Shown here: piece by piece, positions 10,631-19,951 of the stretch
Position numbering within the stretch: the stretch's first letter is position 1
How the letters are laid out: each line of letters begins with the position of its first letter
Assembly: GCF_001687625.2 (NCBI RefSeq)
Contig: NZ_CP016538.2
Span: forward strand, 2,076,501-2,140,500
Direction of reading: 5' to 3'
DNA length: 64,000 nucleotides
Source: Planococcus maritimus
GTDB taxonomy: Bacteria; Bacillota; Bacilli; Bacillales_A; Planococcaceae
Translations under genes and position numbers: made by a program
Notes under the pieces: model-generated
Database searches by the model: none
Seen by the model: only the letters and a program-made list of their open reading frames with translations
Told to the model about the DNA's origin: nothing

Positions 10631-10667
10631 GCCCTTCTTAATAAATAGGAGGGCTATTCTTTATTTT
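10631..10667 (+). terminator. Terminator of the small transcription unit
   Basis: A 7-bp stem GCCCTTC / GGAGGGC with one G-U pair and a 10-nt loop is followed by TATTCTTTATTTT. Confidence 0.6.
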
Positions 10668-10733
10668 AAAACAATGACATGATAATATAAAGAAAGTGCA
10701 TTTATATTGAACGTGGAAAAAGGAGAGCAAAAT

Positions 10734-10949
10734 ATGATTTTTAAAGTATATTACCAAGAAAACCGTCTTGAAGTACCAGTTCGTGAAAACACAAAAAGTT
10801 TATACGTAGAAGCTTCCACCGAGCGGGAAGTCCGTTATCACCTGAAGGACCGCAACTTCAACATCGAGCTTGTACAGCTTTTAGAAGGCCAACATCTCGA
10901 ATATGAACAAGCCTCCCAAGATTATCAAGTGGAGTCTATCGACGCCTAA
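10734..10949 (+). CDS. rpoY: RNA polymerase epsilon subunit
   Basis: A 71-residue protein beginning [19 protein letters not shown], typical of the Firmicutes RpoY (YkzG, DUF1447) family. It is a small accessory subunit that binds near the RNAP jaw on the DNA-exit side. The start follows AAAAGGAGA; an upstream in-frame start is not needed. Its stop codon overlaps the rnjA start in the sequence TAATG, so both are translated from one mRNA, as in B. subtilis. Confidence 0.95.
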   Translation: MIFKVYYQENRLEVPVRENTKSLYVEASTEREVRYHLKDRNFNIELVQLLEGQHLEYEQASQDYQVESIDA

Positions 10950-12616
10950 TGAAATTCGTAAAAAATGACCAAACAGCTGTTTTCGCACTCGGCGGACTGG
11001 GCGAAATCGGCAAAAACACTTATGGCGTGCAATTCCAGGATGAAATCATCCTCATTGACGCCGGCATTAAATTCCCGGAAGACGATCTGCTCGGAATCGA
11101 TTACGTCATTCCGGATTACACTTACTTAGTCAAAAATGCCGATAAAATTAAAGGCCTTTTCGTTACCCATGGCCACGAAGACCATATTGGCGGAATCCCT
11201 TACTTGCTAAAGCAAGTAAACATGCCGGTTTATGGCGGTAAGCTGGCACTTGGCTTATTGCGCAAAAAATTAGAGGAACATGGTTTGCTGCGTCAGACGA
11301 AGATGATTGAAATCGAAGAGGAAGATGTCATTAAATTCCGTAAAACTTCGGTCAGTTTCTTCCGCACGACCCATAGTATCCCAGATTCATTCGGTGTGGT
11401 TGTCAAAACCCCACCCGGAAGCATCGTTCATACGGGCGATTTTAAATTCGATTTCACTCCAGTTGGTGAACCGGCCAATTTGTTGAAAATGGCTCAAATC
11501 GGAAGCGAAGGTGTATTGTGTCTATTATCTGACTCGACCAACGCAGAAATTCCGAACTTCACCATGTCCGAACGCAAAGTCGGCGAAACCATCAAAGATA
11601 TTATGAGAAAAGTTGAAGGACGTTTAATTTTTGCGACCTTTGCTTCCAATATTTATCGCTTGCAGCAAGTAACCGATGAAGCTGTACGTCAGGGCCGCAA
11701 AATTGCTGTCTTCGGACGCAGCATGGATAATGCCATGACGATCGGCCGTGAACTCGGCTATATCACAGCACCTGAAGATGCATTTATCGATACTCAAACC
11801 TTAAACCGTATGCCAGCTGATAAAGTTGTCATTCTGTGCACGGGTTCACAAGGCGAACCGATGGCTGCGTTGTCACGTATTGCTAACGGAACACACCGAC
11901 AAATCCAGATCCAACCAAATGACACAGTGGTCTTCTCTTCTTCCCCGATTCCGGGCAACACGAGCAGTGTCAACCGCACAATCAACTTATTGTTCCGAGC
12001 GGGGGCTGATGTCATTCATGGTTCATTGAACGACATCCATACATCCGGCCACGGTTCACAAGAAGAAAACAAATTGATGCTTCGCTTGATCAAGCCAAAA
12101 TATTTCATGCCGATCCACGGCGAGTACCGCATGCAGGCTCAACACGCAGAACTTGCTGTAGACTGCGACGTTCCGCGCGAAAACACCTTCATCATGGAAA
12201 ATGGTGATGTTTTGGCACTCGGTCAAAACGAAGCTTCTGTCGCTGGCCGCATTCCTTCCGGCGATGTTTACATCGACGGCAGCGGAATTGGCGACATTGG
12301 CAATATCGTGCTTCGCGACCGCCGCGTCCTATCTGAAGAAGGGCTCGTCATCGTCGTTGTCAGCGTCGATAAGAAAAAGAGCCGCATGGTCTCAGGGCCT
12401 GACCTCATTTCGCGTGGGTTCGTTTACATGCGCGAGTCCGGTACGATGATTTACGAAGCACAACAAATGCTAAACCGTCACTTAAATAAAAAAATCCACA
12501 GTAAAAATACTGACTGGGCAGAATTGAAAACCGAAATTTCAGATGTTCTTGGACCGTATCTCTATGAAAAAACGAAACGCCGTCCGATGATTCTACCCGT
12601 CATCATGGAAGTATAA
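10949..12616 (+). CDS. rnjA: Ribonuclease J1
   Basis: A 555-residue metallo-beta-lactamase/beta-CASP nuclease, the same length as B. subtilis RNase J1. Visible motifs: [12 protein letters not shown], the zinc motif [10 protein letters not shown], the second histidine in HSIPDS, TGDFKFD, the beta-CASP region with [13 protein letters not shown] and [17 protein letters not shown], and a C-terminal PIHGEYRM histidine plus tail domain. It is a 5'-3' exonuclease and endonuclease for mRNA turnover and rRNA maturation. It is coupled to rpoY. Confidence 0.97.
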   Translation: MKFVKNDQTAVFALGGLGEIGKNTYGVQFQDEIILIDAGIKFPEDDLLGIDYVIPDYTYLVKNADKIKGLFVTHGHEDHIGGIPYLLKQVNMPVYGGKLALGLLRKKLEEHGLLRQTKMIEIEEEDVIKFRKTSVSFFRTTHSIPDSFGVVVKTPPGSIVHTGDFKFDFTPVGEPANLLKMAQIGSEGVLCLLSDSTNAEIPNFTMSERKVGETIKDIMRKVEGRLIFATFASNIYRLQQVTDEAVRQGRKIAVFGRSMDNAMTIGRELGYITAPEDAFIDTQTLNRMPADKVVILCTGSQGEPMAALSRIANGTHRQIQIQPNDTVVFSSSPIPGNTSSVNRTINLLFRAGADVIHGSLNDIHTSGHGSQEENKLMLRLIKPKYFMPIHGEYRMQAQHAELAVDCDVPRENTFIMENGDVLALGQNEASVAGRIPSGDVYIDGSGIGDIGNIVLRDRRVLSEEGLVIVVVSVDKKKSRMVSGPDLISRGFVYMRESGTMIYEAQQMLNRHLNKKIHSKNTDWAELKTEISDVLGPYLYEKTKRRPMILPVIMEV

Positions 12617-12646
12617 AAAAAGAAGCCCTCAGCGGCTTCTTTTTTT
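12615..12646 (+). terminator. Terminator of rnjA (copy 1 of a 32-bp duplication)
   Basis: Seven A, stem GAAGCCC-TCAGC-GGCTTC, seven T. The same 32 bp recurs exactly at 12879-12910 on the other side of a repeat element. Confidence 0.85.
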
Positions 12647-12652
12647 ATAGCA

Positions 12653-12866
12653 TTGAAAAAGTCTATAATCTTCCATAAATAAAAGAATGTGACACTATTT
12701 CACAATTAAAAATCAAAGAACTATCTAAGTATTTGGAGTAGCGTTTGCTCGACTCCTGTGGGATTAGCGGGTTTGAGAGACCCCGCAGGGAGCGAAGCGA
12801 ACGAGGAGGCTCGATTCCCGCCCCACGGAAAGCGAGCAATAAGCTTCGGAGAATACGGTCTTCTGA
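12653..12866. repeat. Dispersed repeat, copy 1 (imperfect-palindrome core)
   Basis: The core at 12725-12856 is 132 bp long and matches, inverted, the 132-bp core at 62502-62633; the outer border TTGAAAAAGTCTAT also matches the border of the other copy. The core ends are imperfect inverted repeats of about 34 bp, and the GC-rich middle contains ACCCCGCAGGGAGCGAAGCG. No ORF with coding features is present. The element lies exactly between two identical terminator copies. Confidence 0.8.
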
Positions 12867-12878
12867 GTTCACTAAAGC

Positions 12879-12910
12879 AAAAAAAGAAGCCCTCAGCGGC
12901 TTCTTTTTTT
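12879..12910 (-). terminator. Terminator of ktrC (copy 2 of the 32-bp duplication)
   Basis: Identical to 12615-12646. Being palindromic with T-runs on both strands, it ends the convergent ktrC transcript. Confidence 0.85.
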
Positions 12911-12918
12911 CACTCTAT

Positions 12919-13578
12919 TTAGTTCATGACTTTCTTTTCGAAACGATTAATGTCGGCATCAGATCCGATGATGATGAGGACATCCTCCCGTTCGATTTCC
13001 ATATCCGCTGGTGGAGACACAATGATGTCATCCCCTCTTTTAATGGCAACAATATTGATTCCGTATTTGGCGCGAATATCCAACTCGATCAATGTGTACC
13101 CGGAGAGTTTTTCGTTAGCTTTGATTTCCATGATCGAATGCTCATCGGATAACTCCAAATAATCGAGCACGTTATTCGATAAAATGCTGTGGGCAATTCG
13201 GATGCCCATGTCGCGCTCTGGGTGTACGACTTTGTCCGCCCCAATTTTATGCAATACTTTGGCATGGTAATCGTTTTGAGCTTTCACCGTAATTTTTTTC
13301 ACGCCGATTTCTTTCAACATGAGTGTCGTCAGAATACTGGCTTGAATGTTTTCACCAATTGCGACGATGACCTGTTCAAAATTCCGGACCCCGAGGGATT
13401 TCAACACCGATTCGTCTGTTGTATCGGCAACGACCGCTTGTGTGGCAATCGAGGCGAATTCGTCCACCCGCTCATGGTCTTTATCGATGGCCATTACGTC
13501 TGCGCCTTGTTCGATCAATTCACGGACGATGCTTCCGCCAAAACGCCCTAAGCCTATTACCACGAATTCCTTTTTCAT
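12919..13578 (-). CDS. ktrC: Potassium uptake regulatory subunit KtrC (RCK protein)
   Basis: A 219-residue cytoplasmic gating subunit. The N-terminal RCK_N Rossmann domain has VIGLGRFGGSIVREL and the acidic AIDKD end of the second strand; the C-terminal RCK_C domain spans about residues 135-219. In B. subtilis KtrC binds nucleotides and c-di-AMP and controls the membrane subunit KtrD. The gene lies beside rnjA in B. subtilis too. Its likely partner is encoded at 28855-30204, not adjacent. Confidence 0.92.
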   Translation of the reverse strand: MKKEFVVIGLGRFGGSIVRELIEQGADVMAIDKDHERVDEFASIATQAVVADTTDESVLKSLGVRNFEQVIVAIGENIQASILTTLMLKEIGVKKITVKAQNDYHAKVLHKIGADKVVHPERDMGIRIAHSILSNNVLDYLELSDEHSIMEIKANEKLSGYTLIELDIRAKYGINIVAIKRGDDIIVSPPADMEIEREDVLIIIGSDADINRFEKKVMN

Positions 13579-13632
13579 GTCTATCCCCCATCTTCTTGTT
13601 TATTCTTCTTCATCATAGCCTTCTTTTGCCCA

Positions 13633-13662
13633 TAAAAAAACCCCCGCTTATTTGCGGGGATC
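13633..13662 (-). terminator. Terminator of the Cys-rich protein gene
   Basis: On the minus strand CCCCGC-AAATAA-GCGGGGG-TTTTTTT; the TAA stop codon of the gene forms part of the loop. Confidence 0.8.
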
Positions 13663-13944
13663 GAGTGGACGGTTCGGGCGATTCTCGCAGTATTCGCAGC
13701 TGATATCGCTGCAGCGTTCTTCGCGCCATTCGTTGCAGCTTGCGCAATAGCTAGCGTCGAACTCGTTATCGAATGTTAATGGGTCCATACATGTGTGGCA
13801 AAACGTATGAACGTCCATCCAGTTAATGAATTTTTTGTCGGCTAGTAAGTAAAGTCCTTTTTCTTCTTGTTTATAATTCATGATGGATGGTTTTTGCGCT
13901 ACCCGGTTTTTTGGGTCGAGAAAAAAATTCATCTTTCCGTTCAA
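13648..13944 (-). CDS. Small Cys-rich protein, probable zinc ribbon
   Basis: About 98 residues. I do not recognise a named family. The C-terminal half has seven cysteines with three CxxC pairs (CHTC, CASC, CEYC), spaced as in a zinc-binding fold; the N-terminal half (PKNRVAQKPSIMNYKQEE) is uncharged to basic. The start is uncertain: TTG 13944 lies eight bases after GGGAG, GTG 13953 would abut it and ATG 13932 would be 21 bases away. It is monocistronic with its own promoter and terminator. It could be an RNA- or DNA-binding or redox-sensing protein; this is inference. Confidence 0.6.
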   Translation of the reverse strand: MNGKMNFFLDPKNRVAQKPSIMNYKQEEKGLYLLADKKFINWMDVHTFCHTCMDPLTFDNEFDASYCASCNEWREERCSDISCEYCENRPNRPLDPRK

Positions 13945-14300
13945 GTTGATCACTCCCGTAGTTGGTTGGACTTTAATGTCCCTGTCATCTGTCAGTTTTA
14001 CACAATAGAAACTTCTATATCAGTCTTTGTAGACTTTTTGGCTTTTGCACTTTCTCTATAATAGTAATTGCCTTAACTGATTGCAATAGATTCGGATTCA
14101 TTTCCTAAAGTTTTTTTCCCTTGAATTTCGGCAACAGTTTTGTATAATGAATAAATACTTTAACTAAACTAAAAGTATATTTTAACTAAACTACATTTCT
14201 TCGTACTCGCATTTGCAGGCGTCTTTGCCTGACAGGGCTTTTGCTGTCCATTACTAGTTCCCTTTATATTGTACCATTACTAAAGAATCGAGGAGACTTT
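13945..14300. other. Divergent regulatory region, Cys-rich gene / pot operon
   Basis: A 356-bp stretch without a gene. It holds a minus-strand promoter TTGCAA-N17-TATTAT (14086-14058) for the Cys-rich gene, a plus-strand promoter TTGAAT-N16-TATAAT (14121-14148), a direct repeat at 14159-14193, two small hairpins in the leader (CAGGC/GCCTG and GACAG/CTGTC near 14216-14250), and a possible second promoter TTGCTG-N18-TATATT ending near 14273. Confidence 0.65.
14159..14193 (+). promoter_or_regulatory. Tandem operator candidate of the pot operon
   Basis: The 13-mer TTTAACTAAACTA occurs twice (14159-14171 and 14181-14193), 22 bp apart, which is about two helical turns. It lies just downstream of the -10 TATAAT (14143-14148), where a bound repressor would block initiation. 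The XRE-cupin protein encoded directly downstream is the likely ligand; this is inference. Confidence 0.55.
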
Positions 14301-14840
14301 ATGCAAATCGGCAAAAAAATCAAGAATTTACGGCTTAAAAACGGCTTGACCCAGGAAGAGCTCGGGACACGGACAGACTTGAGCAAGGGCTTCATTTCAC
14401 AGCTCGAACGCGATATGAACTCCCCTTCTATCGAAACTTTGTTTTCTCTTCTTGAAGTTCTTGGAACAACACCAAAAGAATTTTTCACTGATGCTGAGGA
14501 AGCAAAACTCGTCTTTAAAGAGGAAGATCACACAGTTCATATCGACCGAGAAGCGCGCTATGAGATCGATTGGCTTGTGCCAACATCTAATAAGAAGGAA
14601 ATGGAACCAGTATACCTGACCCTGGAACCATCGGGAAAATTTAAAACTTTCGAGCCCTCGGCATCTGAAACTTTCGTTTATGTGTTGCAAGGTGAAGTCC
14701 GCCTCGATATTGGCAGCCGTTCCTACACCGCACAAGCCGGCGATTCTATTTACTATAGCGCTGACCATGAACACCAATTAGCTAATTACTCAACAAGACG
14801 TGCAGAAATGATCATCGTTGCAACGAAATCTTATTTATAA
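14301..14840 (+). CDS. XRE-cupin transcriptional regulator of polyamine uptake
   Basis: A 179-residue protein with start ATG 14301 after GAGGAGA. Residues 1-65 form an HTH_3 domain (IGKKIKNLRLKNGLTQEELG, SKGFISQLERD); residues 105-175 form a cupin_2 ligand-binding barrel (FVYVLQGEVRLDIG, DSIYYSADHEHQLAN). Regulators of this build (PuuR type) sense polyamines or related small molecules. It is the first gene of a run with potABCD, 15 bases before potA, so it probably represses its own operon through the tandem repeat upstream. Confidence 0.85.
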   Translation: MQIGKKIKNLRLKNGLTQEELGTRTDLSKGFISQLERDMNSPSIETLFSLLEVLGTTPKEFFTDAEEAKLVFKEEDHTVHIDREARYEIDWLVPTSNKKEMEPVYLTLEPSGKFKTFEPSASETFVYVLQGEVRLDIGSRSYTAQAGDSIYYSADHEHQLANYSTRRAEMIIVATKSYL

Positions 14841-14855
14841 CCCAGGAGGGATAGT

Positions 14856-15959
14856 ATGACGGAACAAGCAATCATCCGCTTCGACAATGTGGTCCAATCT
14901 TTTGAAGGGGTGGGCAATGTATTAAACAATATCAGTTTTGAAATGGAAAAAGGGAAATTCTACACTTTGCTCGGTCCTTCAGGCTGCGGCAAGACGACCA
15001 TCTTGCGCTTGATTGCCGGATTCAACCAGCCGACTAGCGGCGATATTTACATCAAAGGCAAAAAAGTCAATAAGATTCCAGCAAACGAGCGTCAAGTGAA
15101 CACGGTGTTTCAGGATTACGCTCTATTTCCCCATTTAAATGTCTTTGAAAATGTGGCATTTGGTTTGCGCATCCAGAAGATCAAGAAATCCGAAGTCGAG
15201 CGCCGCGTAAAAGAAGCGTTAGCATTTGTCAATTTAAGCGGATATGAACAGCGCGAAATCCACGAAATGTCCGGCGGCCAGCGCCAGCGCGTGGCTATTG
15301 CACGGGCGATCATCAATGACCCGGAAGTGATCCTGCTGGATGAGCCGCTATCTGCGCTCGATTTAAAGCTGCGGACTGAAATGCAATATGAATTACGCGA
15401 GCTTCAGCAGCGGCTCGGCAAAACCTTCGTCTTTGTTACGCATGACCAGGAAGAAGCACTGGCCATGTCCGACGAAATCTTTGTCATGAATGCTGGAGAA
15501 ATCCAACAAAGCGGCACCCCGATGGATATTTACGATGAACCAATCAACCGCTTTGTCGCTGACTTCATCGGAGAATCGAATATTGCTGAAGGAATTATGG
15601 TCTCCGACTACCGTGTACGTTTTGCGAATAAGGAATTCGAATGCGTCGATCAAGGCCTGTCCCCGAACGAGCAAGTGGAAATTGTCATCCGTCCGGAAGA
15701 TCTGGAAATCACTAGCCCTGAAACCGGAAAGATGGCCGTGCATGTCGACAGCCAATTGTTCCGCGGCGTCCACTTTGAAATTTCGACATACGATGAAACG
15801 GGCAATGAGTGGCTCGTACATTCGACTAAACGCGTGGATGTCGGCTCCCAAATCGGCCTTGATTTCGACCCGGAAGCGATCCACGTCATGCGCTTGAACG
15901 AATCGGAAGAAGCGTTCGATGCGCGACTCGAATCATACGGAGCCGTTCCCCATGACTAA
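14856..15959 (+). CDS. potA: Spermidine/putrescine ABC transporter ATP-binding protein
   Basis: A 367-residue ATPase with Walker [11 protein letters not shown]-loop FQDYALFPH, signature MSGGQRQR, Walker [13 protein letters not shown] and the H-loop [12 protein letters not shown]-terminal TOBE domain (about residues 275-350) follows. It energises import by PotB and PotC. The ribosome binding site is AGGAGG. Its end overlaps potB by eight bases. Confidence 0.95.
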   Translation: MTEQAIIRFDNVVQSFEGVGNVLNNISFEMEKGKFYTLLGPSGCGKTTILRLIAGFNQPTSGDIYIKGKKVNKIPANERQVNTVFQDYALFPHLNVFENVAFGLRIQKIKKSEVERRVKEALAFVNLSGYEQREIHEMSGGQRQRVAIARAIINDPEVILLDEPLSALDLKLRTEMQYELRELQQRLGKTFVFVTHDQEEALAMSDEIFVMNAGEIQQSGTPMDIYDEPINRFVADFIGESNIAEGIMVSDYRVRFANKEFECVDQGLSPNEQVEIVIRPEDLEITSPETGKMAVHVDSQLFRGVHFEISTYDETGNEWLVHSTKRVDVGSQIGLDFDPEAIHVMRLNESEEAFDARLESYGAVPHD

Positions 15960-16776
15960 TCGCTCATCACGCCCATGGTATTTGGCCCCTTATTATATAT
16001 GGATTGCGTTATTTGTCATTGCGCCGATTGCGCTCGTCGTCTATTTTTCATTTTTGGATTTGGCCGGCGATTTCACCTTGGAAAACTACGCGAACTTTTT
16101 CTCATCGACGTATTTCCGAATGACGCTCAGTTCTTTCTGGTATGCGTTTCTCATCACCTTGATCTCGGTGTTAATCGCCTACCCGACAGCATACTGGCTG
16201 ACAAAAACCAAGCATAAGCAATTATGGCTCTTGTTGATCATCATTCCTTCGTGGATCAACCTCTTGCTGAAAGCTTATGCCTTCATCGGCATTTTTGGGC
16301 TGTACGGGCCCGCCAACCAATTGATCCAATTTTTCGGCTCTGGGCCGCTGCAGATCCTCTTTACCGACTTCAGCTTTATTTTTGTTGCCGTTTATATTTT
16401 CATCCCGTTTATGGTATTGCCGATTTTCAACTCGCTCGATAAAATCAATCCAGCGCTCATCGACGCATCGCGCGATCTTGGGGCCTCTCAATGGACCACT
16501 TTCCGCCGCGTCATTTTCCCGCTGGCCATCAACGGTGTGAAATCCGGCGTCCAAGCCGTTTTTATTCCAGCCTTGTCATTATTCGTGATTACACGGCTGA
16601 TCGCCGGCAATAAAGTGATCACACTTGGCACAGCCATCGAACAGCAATTCCTGGTGACCCAAAACTGGGGAATGGGTTCGACAATTGCCGTATTCTTGAT
16701 CCTGTTTATGATCATCATCATGTTGCTCACTGGCCCGAAAGAGAAAGGAGGGGCTTTAAATGGCAAAGCTAAGTAA
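15952..16776 (+). CDS. potB: Spermidine/putrescine ABC transporter permease PotB
   Basis: A 274-residue membrane protein with six predicted membrane spans and the EAA loop [20 protein letters not shown] that docks on PotA. The start ATG 15952 lies inside the potA stop region (CCATGACTAA), so translation is coupled. It pairs with PotC to form the channel. Confidence 0.93.
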   Translation: MTNRSSRPWYLAPYYIWIALFVIAPIALVVYFSFLDLAGDFTLENYANFFSSTYFRMTLSSFWYAFLITLISVLIAYPTAYWLTKTKHKQLWLLLIIIPSWINLLLKAYAFIGIFGLYGPANQLIQFFGSGPLQILFTDFSFIFVAVYIFIPFMVLPIFNSLDKINPALIDASRDLGASQWTTFRRVIFPLAINGVKSGVQAVFIPALSLFVITRLIAGNKVITLGTAIEQQFLVTQNWGMGSTIAVFLILFMIIIMLLTGPKEKGGALNGKAK

Positions 16777-17566
16777 ACTCGCTAAAATTTATTTGGCATT
16801 GGTCTTTTTCATTCTCTATGCCCCGATCTTTTATTTAATTTTCTATTCATTTAATAGTGGTGGGACGATGACAGGCTTCGAAGATTTCACCTGGGAGCAT
16901 TATGCAGCAGTCTTTAACGACACACGCTTGCTCATCATAGTCTTAAACACGGTCATCGTTGCGTTATTGTCCGCGCTCATTTCGACAGCAATCGGTGTAC
17001 TCGGCGCCATCGGCATTGTGTTCCTGCGCAACCGGAAAATGCGCAACGCCGTATTGTCCTTAAACACCGTGCTGATTGTCAGCCCGGATGTCATTATCGG
17101 AGCATCGTTTTTAATCCTCTTTACAATGGTCGGCGTCAAGTTAGGCTTCGCGTCCGTTCTGGTATCCCATATCGCTTTTAGCATTCCGATTGTCGTCATT
17201 ATGGTGCTGCCGAAACTGCAAGAAATGAGTTCGAGCTTGATCGATGCTGCGACGGACCTCGGCGCATCACAACGCGATATTTTGACGCGTGTCATCATTC
17301 CTTATATCAAACCTGGCATATTTGCTGGTTTTTTCCTGGCCTTAACCTATTCACTCGATGATTTTGCCGTCACGTTCTTCGTTACCGGCAATGGCTTCGC
17401 CACCTTATCCGTCGAAATCTATTCAATGGCCCGTGCCGGCATTACACTGACCATTAATGCGCTGTCTGCTTTAATTTTTGTTGTCACGCTCGGTCTTGTC
17501 CTCGGGTACTATTTCTTTAATCAACGCTCCGCTGCGAACGCTGGAACAGGAGGGACACGCCCATGA
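16760..17566 (+). CDS. potC: Spermidine/putrescine ABC transporter permease PotC
   Basis: A 268-residue permease with six predicted spans; the EAA loop is DAATDLGASQRDILTRVIIP. It starts 17 bases inside potB after GAAAGGAGGGG. The first span FFILYAPIFYLIFYSFNSG is typical of PotC. It forms the heterodimeric pore with PotB. Confidence 0.93.
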   Translation: MAKLSKLAKIYLALVFFILYAPIFYLIFYSFNSGGTMTGFEDFTWEHYAAVFNDTRLLIIVLNTVIVALLSALISTAIGVLGAIGIVFLRNRKMRNAVLSLNTVLIVSPDVIIGASFLILFTMVGVKLGFASVLVSHIAFSIPIVVIMVLPKLQEMSSSLIDAATDLGASQRDILTRVIIPYIKPGIFAGFFLALTYSLDDFAVTFFVTGNGFATLSVEIYSMARAGITLTINALSALIFVVTLGLVLGYYFFNQRSAANAGTGGTRP

Positions 17567-18639
17567 AAGGCATCGTCAGAGCAAGCGCAGCTATTGTCAT
17601 CATATCCGCCATTCTGTTCTACGCTGTTCACCTGTTAGAGAGCAGCACAGCAACAAGTGGAAGTGGGTCGATCTCAGTCTATAACTGGGGAGAATATATT
17701 GACACTGACCTGATCGATCAATTCGAAGAAGAAACGGGCATTCAAGTCATCTACGAAACATTTGATTCGAATGAATCGATGATGACGAAAATCGAACAAG
17801 GCGGCACCTCATATGATGTCGCTATGCCCTCGGAATACGCGATCGAAAAAATGAAAGAAAACGACTTGCTGTTGCCGATCGATCACAGCAAGATCCCGAA
17901 TCTCGAAAACATCGATCCGTATTTCTTAGATCTGCCATTCGACCCCGGCAACGAATATTCCATTCCTTATTTCTGGGGCACCGTCGGCATTGCTTATAAT
18001 CCGACCCTCCTTGAAGGACAGACTTTTGAGAGCTGGGATGACCTGTGGAATCCGACACTCGAACAGGAAGTAATTTTAGTCGATAGCGCACGTGAAGTGA
18101 TCGGCATGGGCTTAAACAGTTTAGGCTATTCATTGAACTCGACCGACCTTGGCGAATTGCGAGAAGCTACCGATAAATTGAAAACGCTCGGGCCGAACGT
18201 CAAGGCAATCATCGGTGACGAAATCGTCGAAATGATGCGCCGCGAAGAAGCAGCTGTTGCTGTCACGTGGTCCGGTCAAGCGGCCGATATGATGTGGATC
18301 AACGAAGACATCGATTATGCTGTTCCCCAAGAAGGCTCTAATCTTTGGTTCGATAATATGATCATTCCGTCGACGGCCGGCAATGTTGACGGCGCACATC
18401 AATTTATTAATTTTATGCTGGATGCTGAAGTGGCTGCGCAAAACGCAGATTATGTTGGCTATTCCTCTCCGAATGCAGCAGCACTCAAATTGATGGATCC
18501 TGAAGTGACAGAAGACGAACGTTTTTATCCGACTGAGGAGATGAGAGATCGCCTCGAGGTCTATGAAAACCTGGGTCTTGAAATGCTTGGCGTTTACAAT
18601 GAACTGTTTTTGGAATTTAAGATGGATATGGAAAAATGA
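17563..18639 (+). CDS. potD: Spermidine/putrescine-binding protein
   Basis: A 358-residue extracellular substrate-binding protein. The mature domain opens SISVYNWGEYIDTDLIDQF and contains YETFDSNESMMTKIEQG and DVAMPSEYAIEKM, typical of PotD. The N-terminus is an uncleaved-looking hydrophobic anchor (SAAIVIISAILFYAVHLLES) with no cysteine, so unlike many Gram-positive PotD it is not an obvious lipoprotein. It overlaps potC by four bases (ATGA) and ends the operon. Confidence 0.93.
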   Translation: MKGIVRASAAIVIISAILFYAVHLLESSTATSGSGSISVYNWGEYIDTDLIDQFEEETGIQVIYETFDSNESMMTKIEQGGTSYDVAMPSEYAIEKMKENDLLLPIDHSKIPNLENIDPYFLDLPFDPGNEYSIPYFWGTVGIAYNPTLLEGQTFESWDDLWNPTLEQEVILVDSAREVIGMGLNSLGYSLNSTDLGELREATDKLKTLGPNVKAIIGDEIVEMMRREEAAVAVTWSGQAADMMWINEDIDYAVPQEGSNLWFDNMIIPSTAGNVDGAHQFINFMLDAEVAAQNADYVGYSSPNAAALKLMDPEVTEDERFYPTEEMRDRLEVYENLGLEMLGVYNELFLEFKMDMEK

Positions 18640-18667
18640 CAGGCAGAACTTCTGCCTGTTTTTTTCT
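18639..18667 (+). terminator. Terminator of the pot operon
   Basis: ACAGGCAGA-ACT-TCTGCCTGT followed by TTTTTT, starting at the potD stop codon. Confidence 0.85.
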
Positions 18668-18746
18668 TTGTAAATAAGGTATAGTATATAAGTTCAACAC
18701 ACCAAAATTTAGCCACACGAAATAATAACGAGAGAAGGTTAGGCTC

Positions 18747-19940
18747 ATGGCCGTCAAATCAACTAAATTCGCCTTATACATTCTCATGTTCAATATGTTC
18801 ATCGCCATGAGTGGAATTGGCCTTATTATCCCGATCATGCCAGCTTACCTAGAAACATTCGGTGTTGCGGGCCAGGCACTTGGCACCTTGATCGCGACTT
18901 TCGCTTTTGCGCAATTTCTTTTTTCTCCAATTTCAGGGGAGTTATCCGATAAATACGGACGCAAGAACTTGATCATTTTCGGTTTGGTCGTCTTCGGCTT
19001 GTCGCAGCTGCTATTTGGTATGGCAACTGAATTGTGGGTCCTCTACCTCGCCCGTTTCTTCAGCGGGGTCGGCGGTGCGTTTTTGATTCCGCCAATGATG
19101 GCATTTGTCGCCGACATCACCACCTATGAGGAACGCGGAAAAGGAATGGGATTACTCGGAGCTTCGATGTCACTCGGCTTCATGATTGGGCCCGGCATCG
19201 GCGGTTTCTTGTCTGAAGTCAGCCTGCAATTTCCTTTCTATGTCGCGACCTCTGTCGCTTTACTATCGGCTTTGCTGTCCTTTTTCGCCTTGCCGAATGT
19301 CAAACCGGCTGTACAAGCGGTTGGCTATAAACGCGAAAATCTATATCAGCAGATGAAACGCTCTGTCTATACTCCGTATTTCGTCATGCTGCTCGTCATG
19401 TTCATCTTCGCGTTTGGCTTGTCGAATTTCCAATCGACCATTGCCCTATACGTCGATAAGCAATTCCAATTCACGCCGAAGGAAATTTCAGTCGTCATCA
19501 CAGTCGGCGGTTTTGTTGGCGTCATTGTCCAAACATTTGTTATTGACAGCTTGTTCAAGCGATTTGGTGAGATGCGCGTCATCCTTGTCAATCTGCTCAT
19601 TTCTGCTGCTGCAATGATCGGTATTCTATTCGTCAATACCTTCTGGACCATCCTGCTCGTAGCCGCTATCTTTTTCACAGCAGCCTCCCTCTTACGCCCT
19701 GCAATCAACACACTCATTTCAAAACTGGCAGGAGATTCACAAGGATTTGCAGCTGGCATGAACAATGCGTATATGAGCCTCGGCAATATGATTGGGCCGG
19801 CACTCGCCGGGATTCTTTTTGATATCGATATGAGTTTCCCCTATATCACCGGAACGTTCATCCTGCTCGTTTGCTTCTTTATCGCTTGGAGCTGGTCATC
19901 TCAAAAGAAAGAATTGCTGCAGGAAAGCCGCAGCAACTAA
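18747..19940 (+). CDS. MFS multidrug exporter, NorA/Bmr type
   Basis: A 397-residue 12-span major facilitator (DHA1). Motif A is GELSDKYGRKNLI after span 2, and motif C is GASMSLGFMIGPGIGG in span 5, the antiporter signature. GAGAGAAGGTTAGG precedes the ATG. NorA and Bmr relatives export fluoroquinolones, dyes and quaternary ammonium compounds by proton antiport. It is monocistronic, between the pot terminator and a shared terminator with dapL. Substrate range cannot be read from sequence. Confidence 0.85.
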   Translation: MAVKSTKFALYILMFNMFIAMSGIGLIIPIMPAYLETFGVAGQALGTLIATFAFAQFLFSPISGELSDKYGRKNLIIFGLVVFGLSQLLFGMATELWVLYLARFFSGVGGAFLIPPMMAFVADITTYEERGKGMGLLGASMSLGFMIGPGIGGFLSEVSLQFPFYVATSVALLSALLSFFALPNVKPAVQAVGYKRENLYQQMKRSVYTPYFVMLLVMFIFAFGLSNFQSTIALYVDKQFQFTPKEISVVITVGGFVGVIVQTFVIDSLFKRFGEMRVILVNLLISAAAMIGILFVNTFWTILLVAAIFFTAASLLRPAINTLISKLAGDSQGFAAGMNNAYMSLGNMIGPALAGILFDIDMSFPYITGTFILLVCFFIAWSWSSQKKELLQESRSN

Positions 19941-19951
19941 ATCATCCAAAC

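Noticed and set aside
12745-13152. 135-codon plus-strand frame starting in the repeat
   Set aside because: It crosses the repeat, a terminator and the antisense of ktrC, so it cannot be a natural gene.
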